From assembly GCF_008831285.2 (NCBI RefSeq), contig NC_045138.2:1499143-1563142 (forward strand): 64,000 nucleotides of DNA, written 5' to 3'. The position numbers and the translations under genes were made by a program. Below, one piece after another: positions 11,579 to 29,000 of the stretch (positions within the stretch are counted from its first letter, which is position 1; every line of letters begins with the position of its first letter). The notes below the pieces were generated by a model that ran no database searches, was not told the DNA's origin, and saw nothing but the letters and a program-made list of their open reading frames with translations. Source of the stretch: Nymphaea colorata (taxonomy: Eukaryota > Streptophyta > Magnoliopsida > Nymphaeales > Nymphaeaceae).

Positions 11579-11993
11579 AGGGGTGAACTCGACTCATTAA
11601 AGCTCTGCTCGTGCATGAGTTGGAGTGAATGAATTTGAGCCGAGTCATTTACTTAACGAGTAGAACTCAAGTTCATGAGTCAATTTGTTCAAATAATCGA
11701 GTTGAGTTCGAGCTCAACACGTAATTGCCGAGTCGAGCTCAAGCCTTAATTGAGTTTGTCGAACCTTAATCAAGTCAATATATTCAAACGAGTTTACAAG
11801 TTTGTCGAACCTTAATCAAGTCGAGCTCGAGCTCAACATGTAAAGATGAATATCAATTCTATTCAAACGACCTTGTCGAGCCTTAATCAAGTCAAGCTCG
11901 AGCTGCTTTAGTCGAGCTATTCTCGAGCTCGAGTCAAGCTCAAGGTTTCATTAGTCAAGCCGAGTTCGAGCTGACTGAACTCGGGCTCGTGTT
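11579..11993. mobile_element. hAT-like GAGCTCGA-rich element (copy 2, inverted)
   Basis: Starts AGGGGTGAACTCGACTC and continues as degenerate TCGAGCTCAAGC repeats. Its interior is the reverse complement of the copy at 1985-2486 (for example CGAGCTCAACACGTAA). The 7-bp direct repeat TACCAGT flanks it at 11572-11578 and 11994-12000. The right end lacks the GTTCACCCCTA terminus, so one end seems worn or clipped. Confidence 0.6.
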
Positions 11994-12000
11994 TACCAGT

Positions 12001-13237
<1,237 letters not shown>

Positions 13238-15458
13238 TATATATATATATAGAGAGAGAGAGTGATATGCATGCAATGGTGCATGAAAAAGAAAAAGTAA
13301 GAAAATAAGCTGATAAAACTAATTTGGATGGAGAGAAAGAGAATAGAAGCTCTTCAGATCTAAGATATGTGGACATCAGATCTAGATCTTCATGGGCTTT
13401 GGGTCTTAGATCCCTGGCTTGGAAACATCCCACGTGTACGGTTTGTTGAAAAGCTAAGTAACGACTCAGTCTTGTGGCTGTAGATCCAAGAAAAACCTTG
13501 AAATGTGTGTTCCTTCTTTTCAAACTTCTTGCTTCGGAAACAACCCTTTTAGAGTTTTCGATAAAATGAATAGGAATTCTTTCTTTTTCTAAAGTGAACC
13601 AAGTGTTTGGCCCATTCACTTTGATTCTGATTTGAAAGGAACAACTTATTACAACCTTCTCTCTCTCTCTCTTTCCTTTTCATGTGGGGACTTTTTCTTC
13701 TTTACTCGCATTTTACTCGTATCTTACCAAGCAACTCAATGGATTCGGCCTCGGCCAAGTAATTCAATGTGGGCATTTGACAACAAAAATAATAATACAA
13801 TGTTTCATGAACCTATCTCAAAACTTGAAATTGATTTGTTATTTAGTGCTAATGTTGCCAAACATTTCAATGGATCGTTTGACAGAGGAAGCTAGAGGCA
13901 GATTCATATAATACCATAACATAGTAAACAGTGTTATATTATTACGGTGTTTTATGAATCTATCTCAATTTTTATAGTTTGTTATTGTATTCATCACCAA
14001 GGCAAACTGGGGCTGTGATGAGTTAAAGAGTTGTTTATTCATGTTGTTCTTATTTTTAGTGGCACATCTAACAAAATATATATATATAATAGAACCAATT
14101 ATTTTTTATTAAAATTTTAAAGGGAGGAAAGAGGTTAATTTTTTATGTGTTTTCATTCATTACTTTTCTTTATTCCAAGTGGGACCAAGAATCCAGGATT
14201 TCGATGGTAAGTTGATGCAATACAAACAAAGCCGGTGTTTCTTTAAATATTGAAGACGAGATACTTTAAAGGCCTCCAAATTGAAAAAGTCAAAAGAGTT
14301 CATCAATTAAAATTATGAACACAAGCACTTCAATTTTAGACAGCTAAGGCATTGCATAAACCCAACACTGGGTCCGGCACCACGGAAAATGACAAGATCT
14401 TGTTGCAAAATCATTAGAAAAAGGTGTGCCTGATCCCAATGACAAAAGAATTTTCTTGGTTTGCTCTTTCTTGTATTAGTGCTTTTGATTCATGTTTTCG
14501 GCTCACCCGAAGAAGGTCGAAGCACTCTCTCGCTGTTTTGAGACTTGGGTGAACCCATGATACAAGTGTCAATGAGAATGTGGTACTGCCATCAGGTACA
14601 TCAGTTACAGAGAAAAGAGTATCTATCACCCATGAAAATCGAATTGACAACCAAGCTCTCATAAGCCTGCCAATCAGAAAGCTAAGACATCTCTAATTCT
14701 TTTCATTTGGTTATTGTCACTCTTAGCAATTGGTGGATTTAAGATACAAATTATGGACATATAATTCCTTTAGGTCCTGTTTGATGCACAACGATTTTAT
14801 CATATGGAATTAGATGAATCAAAGTAATTTTCCTTAAAATGATTCCTTAGTCCCTCATATCCTCTCGACCGTCTATCTGTCTCATATGCTTTAGATGTCG
14901 TTCATCTAACACTTGATGAACTTAAGTTGTATTTGATTGTCTCAAATTTAAGACCGGATGCTACATAAAAAAAAAGTGTGTTTTGGGAGATCTTCAATTT
15001 TGTTAACATGAATATTCAAAGTGTGCTGGAAAGTGAGTGGTCTGTTCTTAAATCCATGGATCTAAGATATCATATTATCATAGATATGAAATTCACCGTA
15101 AAACAAACACAACCTTAAGAAAATTTTGTTGTGGATGGATCACCATCCTAGGTTGAATGTCATTCCTCCTGGACTCGACCCGATCGTATCGTGAAGCCGT
15201 TGATCCATATCCAAACTCCCAAATGAACCTAGACTGGACACGAACTAGACAGTATTTTCCAAATTTTATGACAGAAAGAAGACCAACGGTAACAAGGACG
15301 GGGACCCTTCCTTAGGTTAGATGGGACCCACCCTGTTGGCCCGAAAATTTACTGTGATCTGTAGCTTTCTCGTGGGCAAGCAAGCTTTTCCTGCAATTCC
15401 CTCGATTTCAGGCGCGTCCGTCACCCTATTTTATCCCCATCAGGGGTCCCTGTGTTTC
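13238..15458. other. Intergenic spacer before the carboxypeptidase gene
   Basis: Contains a short AT/AG tract at 13238-13262, a foldback-like copy at about 13875-14007, and a 14760-15120 segment opening with GGTCCTGTTTGATGCA and closing near AAACAAACACAACC. The latter recalls ends of plant non-autonomous DNA transposons. A 137-codon minus-strand frame at 13206-13619 looks like no known protein. Confidence 0.35.
13875..14007. mobile_element. Degraded foldback element, AACAGTAAC family, copy 3
   Basis: Shares CGTTTGACA at the left, TTTTATGAATCTATCTCAAT in the interior and ATAGTTTGTTATTGT followed by CACCAAGGCAAAC at the right with the copy at 3446-3600. The arms are less well matched than in the other copies. 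Boundaries are approximate. Confidence 0.4.
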
Positions 15459-15466
15459 TATATAAG
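15459..15466 (+). promoter_or_regulatory. TATA box of the carboxypeptidase gene
   Basis: TATATAAG lies 55 bp ahead of the start codon at 15521, in otherwise less AT-rich sequence. Transcription would start near 15490, leaving a leader of about 30 nt. Confidence 0.65.
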
Positions 15467-15511
15467 CATCGGGAACGACTGTTCTGTGAAACTGCAACCA
15501 TTTTGCTTTGA

Positions 15512-20075
<4,564 letters not shown>

Positions 20076-21995
20076 AAATATAGGGATGGAACCTTTCTTC
20101 ATGAAGTCACCGTTTGGACCTGATAATGGCATTAATAAGTGAAGCATGTGCACTTCTCAAAGGAGTCGGTGCCTCCAAGGAAGATTCTTCATTACTATGG
20201 CTTGGCATTGCAGCCATTGAATGGAAACTATGTAAACTAATGGAAATTATGTAAACTAAGGGGCCACATGCCTCTGTTGGCAATATCTCTCAACAAAAAA
20301 TCTGAGAGTGGTCTTCTCCACTAGTCTCATTTCTATGGTTTTGGATAAAGCTAGGTGTCAGTAAAGGTGTCTCGATCAACATCAAGCAACAAATGATTTA
20401 GACCCTGGATGTGAAATGAATGTGAGATCGTTCGTCTTTGACTTAATTATGATTGCTCACTGCATCATATTCTGAAAAATCAACAGTCAATAGCACCACA
20501 TGGATGTGGCTTTGAATAAAGGCCAAACTAAAAGTATGGAACAGGACATGGTTAACAGTTAATACATATGAGCACCTTCTATTATCCTTAGTGTTTTATG
20601 TATGTTATAGATAAAAAGTTAAAAATAGATTCTGTCAACTAGGGATGTCTTTTCTTGTCTTACTTTCTCAAAATAAAGGCCTATTTAAGATAAAAACGGT
20701 TGGCAATTCGTTTCTGAACTTGTGCTAATAAATCATTGTTCAGCTAGTTTTTTGTTGGTGATATACAAATTTGTGCAGCATTTGATGTAGTTAGTATGTG
20801 AAAGATCCCAAAATTTTATTTATTATTTAGATGATGAGAATCATTCCTAAAGTTGTAGATGAGATGCTTCTACACCAGAAAAATCATGGCAGCTCCCACA
20901 ACCCCTCTTGGCTTATTATTGGCTGGGAAAAAACTGTGGGTTTTGAAGAAAAGTGTCACAGCTCCACAAAAATCATTAACTTTGCACCTGACTCCAAATG
21001 ATAAATATCACTTAAAAGAACCCACTCTTTCTCTCTCATTTATATGCTATGTCAGTGGCAGGTCGAGGGTTGCAGAGTATTCAATATATTTTCTGAAAAA
21101 CTGTTCAAAAATTAATGATAGGAATTACTTCACTGGTGACAAAAGAAAATGTCAAATGTTGGACAGCTGCCTCTAGAGCAAAGATTTAGTTTCAGCCTCA
21201 ATGAAAAATTGGAGCACATATCAACACATTTTCATTTTTCACATACCAAGAACTGTGAGGTCACCCTAAAACAGTTCTACTTTTCTTTGTTTAAACAAGA
21301 AAACTGCATGAAGAAGTTTTATCCTTGCTGTCACAAGGGGTCGAGACTAGGTTGTCTGTTGTACTCATTTCATGAAATGAAACATGTATACAGGATTCCT
21401 GGATTTCTTTGTCCAGGTTTGGACAGAAAAATGATACAAAACTTAGTGTTTTCTATCAGCACATTTTCGTAATTTCATATATATATATGTGTGTGTGTGT
21501 GTGCATGCACGCATGTTTATGTGTGGGGCTATGAATTTGGAATCTATAGGAAGCATCCCTTGCCAAAGGTTGAAGCTGAATGTAGTCCTTTTTAAGACAG
21601 ACAGGATGCAGACTTTCGACTGCAACCCATAATTGAGGGGATACTCTTATTCTGTAGATCCAGAAAAAGAACTTGTTATGCCAAGGCCCACAAGACTTTC
21701 TATGGATCACTTTTAATTCATGAGCTTTTAATTTGAACCATCTTTCCTCATTTTGGGCAAAAATGTAAATCCCTAAAGGAAAATGATTGCCAACTGACTA
21801 TGGATCTGTTATCTAAATCTGGTGACCAGATACATTTCAAATCCAGATGATGGATGCATGAAACTGAAATGAAATCAAATGGGTCTAATTTGAGTTTGTG
21901 TGATGCTCAAGTGTTTTGTTGCAAAATCAACATGTTAAGTCATCTAATTAAGTGAGCCTTCAATTTCCTTTACCTAACCATAATGCATCAAGGAC
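20076..21995. other. Carboxypeptidase 3' flank and spacer
   Basis: The first 250 bp after the stop are probable 3' untranslated sequence. Beyond that the sequence is of mixed composition with a short AT/GT tract near 21478-21503. Open frames around 20859-21472 show no family resemblance. Confidence 0.35.
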
Positions 21996-21997
21996 AA

Positions 21998-21999
<2 letters not shown>

Positions 22000-22037
<38 letters not shown>
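22000..22037. repeat. (CT)n microsatellite
   Basis: A pure CT tract of about 38 bp. Confidence 0.95.
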
Positions 22038-22040
<3 letters not shown>

Positions 22041-23186
22041 AAAGTTTGTTCTCCATTGCTTTGAATGCAAGGGAAGCAGATGATATTTTTAGTTTTTTGA
22101 AAATGACTGGTGATGGAATACTGGCTTTGGTACACCTAAAGGAAAATTTTCACCTTGGTACATTTAGAAAGGAATTTTTTCATTTAGGTGCCTAGATTTG
22201 TGCTTTTATCTCAAAATGGCGCCTCATATTTCTGAATTTTCTTTATACAAACTGCGATTTCCCTAGCAACTGCTAAAAAATAGAGGCCTTGTATTAAAGT
22301 ATATCGTTTTGGAAGTATGAAAATTTGGCCTTTTTGATATTACCCCTTCTTGAGTCTGAAAAACAACTGTTTATCTAAATGAACACTTTATATTGTGCAA
22401 TAAGACAAAAATTATGTCTGTTTGCTCCAACATTTGAACTAAATAAATCTGATAATCCAACATGTCACAGATCTGTGAATGTGACAAAGAACTCGACGTC
22501 AACATCAAAGATTTATCAAATCAAGGATCTTAAATCATACTTAATTCCTAAAATCTAACTATGATATCACATTAGAGAGATTAAGGACAAGGGCCTGGAG
22601 GATCTTCGGTTGGACCCATTTAAGGACAGAAGGAGGATCTGATCTCTGGGGCCCTCAATTTTTGTGGACATGGGCCCATGCTTTGATCCTTAGAGCATGT
22701 TTGTTCCTGTCTTTGGAACAAGCGGAACAGGGTGTTCATTCTTGGAACAATATGTCACAATGCCCTAGGGATTTTAAAGCAATAAGGATGGTCCTGGATA
22801 ATATGAAGCACTTGTTGTTCGAGCTAGGGAGACCCATCACCTGGTAAAAAGACCAATTCTCCCATTTAACCTTTTGTCCTTTAGGCTCGTTTGATGCATA
22901 GGAAGTTTTTTGCATGGTAAAATCCTCAATGTGCGGAAGGAAGAATTTTTCGTGGAAAAAAGTCGGACCTAGAGAGGTTCTACTTTTTTGCATGGAAAGT
23001 TTTTTCAAATTCAATGAAAAACTTATGATAATTCTGACCTGCTTTCAGTGTCTTGAAGTGTTGCCCCCACTATGTTTAAACTTTTGTATTAGTGACCCCT
23101 CTTTTGCAACACAAGAGATTGATGCATCTACATTTGAAATTAAAACAAGTTGTCTGCCAACCTCCACCTCAAGTCATTGCACAAAC
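22038..23186. other. Intergenic spacer, no gene recognised
   Basis: Mixed-composition sequence with no coding signal, RNA gene or clear repeat. Short frames at 22662-22847 and 22914-23189 match nothing I know. Confidence 0.35.
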
Positions 23187-23684
23187 TAGGGGCAGAGCCA
23201 GAAATTTTTCATAAGAGAGGCCGGATTAAAGTTTTTAAATTTTGATGTGGGCCGAAATATCATTTTTCAAAATTTTTATATAGGACAAGTGAAATTTTTT
23301 AAAATTTACTTTCTTTTTTGAGGTAGGGCCAAGGCTTTTACGTGCTTTACCTTGGGGTGCCAACCCTCTTGGGGACAAAACATTTGTTGTTTGGTGTTTT
23401 GGGTTCAACCAAGCTCTTACTTTGTTCAAATGTAACTTCAAATTATTGAGTGTAATAAAATGAAATGTAAGCATTATCCACTTCCAACCCTACAACTTCT
23501 AGAAGGACTTGAATTCCAGAGGCAGGTCGAATTAAAGCTTCTAAATTTTGACTAGGACTTTAATATCATTTTTCAAAATTTTTATATAGAACAAGTGATA
23601 TTTTTTAAAATTTATATGTAATATTTTTTTAAAAAAAGAGGTAAGGTAAGGGCCCAAGCCGCCCATACCTTGGCTTCGCCCCTG
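23187..23684. mobile_element. Non-autonomous element(s) with AGGGGCAGAGCCA / TGGCTTCGCCCCTG ends
   Basis: The left end reads TAGGGGCAGAGCCAG and the right end, in reverse complement, CAGGGGCGAAGCCAAGG, a typical plant end sequence. Two similar half units lie inside: 23220-23308 and 23526-23612 share TTCAAAATTTTTATATAG followed by ACAAGTG. This looks like two copies in tandem or one nested in another. No coding capacity is seen. A related, inverted relic seems present at about 2840-3165. Confidence 0.55.
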
Positions 23685-25340
23685 CATATACCAGTTCTCG
23701 GCAAATAGTTAAACCCTGAAATGAAAATCCAACCATGGCACAACCTCTTTAACTGGATCCAAAAAAGATTTGGATTTGGATTCAGATTTGGTTCGCTTGA
23801 AATTGTTAAGCGTTCCACTCCAGCCATCATCCTTACATTCAGAATCACAGATCTGCATCAAAATGGTGTTTGATACCATGGCCTTCGCCATCTTGCAAAA
23901 AGGCGGAACGTAGAGGCTGTGCGTTCCATGTCTTCCATTGATGACATTTTCACTTTGGGAACGGTTGCTGTTGGGCGGACCAACTTGTGCCGGCCTCTTC
24001 TTTAAGTGTGCTCGAATGAGCGAACCAGTCACACTTGTTCCCATTTTTTTAAGAACCAAAATATGACAATCTCTAGTTAATTATTATATGAGTACTTAAT
24101 GGAAGTCTTTCACATCCACTTTGATACAATGGACATCAATGCTATAATAATAATCAATCTACGTCAAAATCATATTAAATTATTAAAGGAACAAACCAAT
24201 ATATATATTATGCATCATTGGCTGGTTTCTGAGTGAATTTGTCTCTTTGCCATTTTATATTGGATTACAGAATTAAGTCAACTAGAAAATTTATCAAGTG
24301 GATGGATGCATAAAAGTTAAACGGCAGCTTTTGGTGTCCTTCTAATTCTTTTCAAACATATTTTACACAAAGTATGGACAACTACTGTTTTTTGCAAATA
24401 ATAATTCAACGTATAACATGTTTTAATTTAAGTTTCTACCATCAAATTTTGATGTTATAGGAGCCATTCATTTTTTATCACTAGAAAAACATGTTTAACT
24501 AAAAAAATGACCAACTTAGTCTATGGTTTTCATTAAAATATTATTAAAATCATATGATTAGATTATATGTAAAAAAAAACACTTTACTTTAACAATTGAT
24601 TTTTAATGGTTTTATTTTTTTTTTGCTTGACCTAATGTTAGAGATAAAAACCAGACTCTTTAATTTTTATTAAAAAATATTTAAAACAAAATAGAAACAA
24701 CCTAATATATTTATAAAAATTATTTTAATATAAAACATGTTTTGATTGTAAGTGTTTTTGTGAAACATATGGGTTTTTTTTACTATCAAAATGTTGATGT
24801 TATGGTAACATATCATTTTTGCTTATTATCAAAACATCATTCAACTCCAAAAAAATTGATCAAATTAATAAATGTTTTCCATCAAATCATTCTTAAGATC
24901 TTATCAACAGGGTTAGATTGCAAGAAAGATATTTTAATTATCAAATTTAGTCATTTTCATTTGTGTCCCTAACCTAATCGTATAAGACACAAACTATATA
25001 TATATATATATAATGTGAATTAATACTAAAAGATAAAAATGTCCATCATTTTTTTTTATTATTTTTTCTCTCACAATCATGTTCAATTTTCTAATCATGT
25101 TTTTATGTCATGGTTTTTAAATTCGCTAAGAACTCATGCCCGTGTGAACACCCATGCCTCGACTCATATGGAAAAATAATAGAAAAAAATATGCAGGTTT
25201 TTTGCAATTCTTTAACAGGCCGATGCGTATCGGCGATACCTACGGATTTTCAGGGTTCCAGGTACGAGACTAGGCTCGAGGTTTACAACATCGCGTTAAA
25301 TTCTGGAAAGCGAAAAAGGACATGATCGTCCTTTGTGATC
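23685..25340. other. Spacer upstream of the TBL gene
   Basis: Mostly AT-rich, with loosely repeated blocks around 24400-24600 and 24650-24960 (both contain ATCAAAxTTTTGATGTTAT-like and AACATG motifs). An open frame at 25110-25325 looks like chance. Confidence 0.35.
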
Positions 25341-26079
25341 CCCATATAACGCCCTACACCAGCCCCCTCTCCTTCTGTCTCTTCAGCATTCCTCTGTCGA
25401 CCGCTTCTCTCCGATCTAGGTTTCCCGATTCGCTTGTTTTCCTCTTAAAGGAATCCAGAACCCTACGACTCCTCGCTAATCCCTCCCCTGCCATTGCCCA
25501 TCTTCCCGTTTTGCTCGTTTTCTTTGATCATTTTGGCCGTCTCCTGCCTCGTATCTCTTCGATTTTGGGGAGGAAGGACCGCGTCTAGCAGGTGGCTGTG
25601 GAGCCCCATTTTTATTTTCCATTCCATCGCATTGCTGAATCAAGTAATTGGAAGAGCAATGCCGAGTGAATATTCCTCCCATCGTTTGGCATTTCAGTTA
25701 CCTTACCGCCTGTGGTTCGGTTCCTTGACTAGTAAGAAATCGAAAGTTGGTGTTCATTTTGCTTTGGATTAGGGATTCTGCTGGATGAGTGACCTTCCAA
25801 TTTTGGGAACTTGTTCCCTTTTTCCTTACTGCGCATTTGGTGGTGTAGTGGGTGGATTGCTAGCTATCTTTAGTGAATATTGGCTGTTAACTGATGGAGA
25901 ATCCATTTTGTGGCTGTTGCGGACTTTTGAGCCGTTTCTTATGGGCTTTAAGGAGCAATGTCTTGCAACCGATTTGCTTTATTGGTGCTTGCTAATTGGA
26001 AACTAGGAGGTGTAATTGTTGAATTCCTAGTTATGAAAGAGACGGTAACCTTTGTGGGTCTATTGACCGAGTGACTGGT
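25341..26079 (+). promoter_or_regulatory. Probable promoter/leader region of the TBL gene
   Basis: Composition changes near 25340 to C/T-rich sequence with CTCTCC and CTCTTC runs, as is usual at plant transcription starts. A leader of about 700 bp, possibly with an intron, would lead to the ATG at 26080. The exact start site and any leader splice sites are not determined. Confidence 0.4.
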
Positions 26080-29000
26080 ATGGCGAACTTGGGTAGCTCT
26101 GGCAGTTTTGGCCGGAAAGTTCAGAGCCCCAGAGTTGCTGGCCATCGGAAGAATTGGGTCCTGGCTAGTTACAACTTCAAGACATTGATTGGAATAAGTG
26201 CAGCAATCGTTGCCTGTCTACTTGTGGGACGTGGATACGTTTTCTTCGTCCCCATTCATGAACAAGCGCAAAGCTACAAAGATGCATTTGTTAATGGGGT
26301 TGAGTCGGTGGAGGGCTGTAATTTTTTTGAAGGGAAATGGGTCAACGACGACTCTTATCCATTATATGACGGCTCTCTTTGTCCATTTACGGAGAACGGC
26401 TTTAATTGTCAAGGCAATGGGCGTAGAGATGACAATTACTTGAAATGGAGGTGGAAACCCCACCGTTGTGAAATTCCGAGGTAATTAGTCGACTTTTTGT
26501 TCCCTGACCTCTTCGTTCATTTGTTCTACTACTGTTTCTTTTTCTAATATTTAATAGAATGTTGGTTGACGAGGACTATGAAGTGAAATGAATGCATCAG
26601 ATATTCGATGCTCCTGCCCTCCTTCCTTTCTTGTTTGCCAAACGCATGCGCTCTTTTTTATTTTATTTTCTTGATTTGGATGCCAACGTAATCTACGTGA
26701 CTGTTTGCCTTTCGGCTATCTCCTTTAAGGTCTGAATATTTGATTTACCTCTTCGTCCGTCGTAGTATATCCGTTACCTCAGCTACTTATACTTCTATCT
26801 AGATCTGTCTCCTTTTGTTTTTCATCTTCTGCCTTCATAAATTGTATTTTCATATTACTGACGGAACCTTGTGTCCAGTATTTGCTTGTATATAATTTGC
26901 ATTATTTGTATTTTAATTTTCTTCACTCCTAACTGTTCCAGGTTTGATGTGCATGAGATTTTACAAAGTTTGCGAGGACTCAGAATTGTTTTTGTGGGAG
27001 ATTCAATGGGAAGGACACAGTGGGAGAGTCTGATTTGTCTTCTTATGACCGGCGTGTCGGACAAAAAATCAGTTTATGAAATAAATGGGAACAAAATCAC
27101 GAAACAGATCAGATTTCTTGGTGTGAAATTTAGTTCGTTTAACTTTACAGTGGAGTTCTACCGCTCACCTTTCCTTGTTCAGCAGGGTGTCCCTCCGAGA
27201 CATTCCCCTAAGAGGGTCCGATCTACTCTTAGGCTGGACAGGTTGGACAATATTAGTAAAAGATGGATCAATTCAGATTTTTTGATCTTCAACTCTGGCC
27301 ATTGGTGGAACTCGGTGAAGATATTTGACGTGTAAGTTCTGTGTTTGAGTGTCCTTCTTCAACTATTCGTTGTGCCTGATTCTTGGTACATAATGTAATT
27401 ATTTCTCCCAAAACAGTGGTTCTGTACTTGCACAAATAAGTCCTGAAACTCTAATGGTTTCTTTAGAAAGAAGTAGCTTTATTTACATATTATGGACATA
27501 CATGTGAGTTTCATGCATAATGGCCTTTATCCATTCATCTTCACGATGCTTTGTTCTGGGGACCATGTACTGACTTCCCGTGAAAACAAGGAAAGTTTTC
27601 TTAGAAACTTGAACCATCTACTAGTCGATTAGTCAGCCTAGTTGGTGGTTTGGCTACTAGGTCCTGGCCTGAAAGTTGCCAGGGCCTAGTTGGGAAATTA
27701 ATCTACCTGTTAGGTGGACTAGTTGCGGCTAGCTGTTGGCCAAATAGTTGGTAGCTTGCACCGTTGCAATTAACATTGGGTGAGATTTGTTTTTTCAACC
27801 TTTTCTTGAAGTTGGATAATGTTCAGGGAGTTGAAAAAGTGTAACAAGAGTGGGACATTGGTTTCTTTGGTTCTTTTGTATTTTGATTGTCCCCCACCCC
27901 TCCCTCTCTATCCCTCTCTGTGTTTTACTTGACTCGTTATGATATTTTATGTCATTTATTATTTTATGACTTTAAATATTCCATTATTGGAGATCGTTAT
28001 TGATTTTCTTTCAACCAACCACTTGGATTGACTAGTCCCTCACTACTTTTTAGGCCTTGGTCGACCTGTGTCCAACTTCTGGTTCCAACAAGTTATCTTA
28101 GGGAAAAATGGCTTAGCTTCCACAATTACCTCATTATCTCAAAACTCAATATGTCCATGCAAAGCCCTAATTGTTCACATTGGGAAGATGGTACATAGAT
28201 CAAGTAGCATTAAAGTGTCTTCCTTTAGCCTTTGTTTCTACCTTGCATTTAGCATTTTGCGAGTACTAATACAGTTTTTATTGTTTTTCTCTTAATAGAA
28301 CATAGATGTTGGGTTTAGCAGTCTGCTAAATGCTTTCTATTAGCAGTTAGCATTTGATATGCTTAACTTGTTAGTTGTTATACTCCTTAATTGGCCACAT
28401 CTTGCAGCGCACATTGAGGAGTTGACTTTCTCATGAAGCTAAAATTATGTTCTCTTTATCATGTTTCCAACACTATGTCCCTGTTCTTATGTGCTTAATA
28501 GTTAAAAAAGGGGATACCTTGTTGGGATCCAATTCACTCCTTAAAAGGCGGACATAGTTATTCCTTCCCTATGTGGGAACTACTTGGTCTATTTATCCAT
28601 GAGAAAAAATACTTCAAAAGTGAGAAACACTTTCATGATTGGATGGGAAGGCCTGAGTGCAAATACATCAACTGGTCAGTTGTAGTAAATTAGTAATACA
28701 TTAACAGTTACTCATTTAATGAAAAGGAAGATAGTTATGATTTTATTTGAAAATTTTGGTGTGCAATATGTTGCTGTGAAAATGTAATTTTAGTTTTTAA
28801 TCTGGACACCTGGTTCTGCAACAGAGATTCTGAACCACATTTTCATACAGTGGCTGCTACTTCCAGGTGGGAAATTCAGTGAAGCTCGGAATGCAAATCA
28901 CCAGTGCCTACAGGACAGCATTGAACACATGGGCTTCATGGGTTAAGTCAATGGTCAACACAAATAGGACTCATGTCTTCTTTCGAACTTTTGAACCTTC

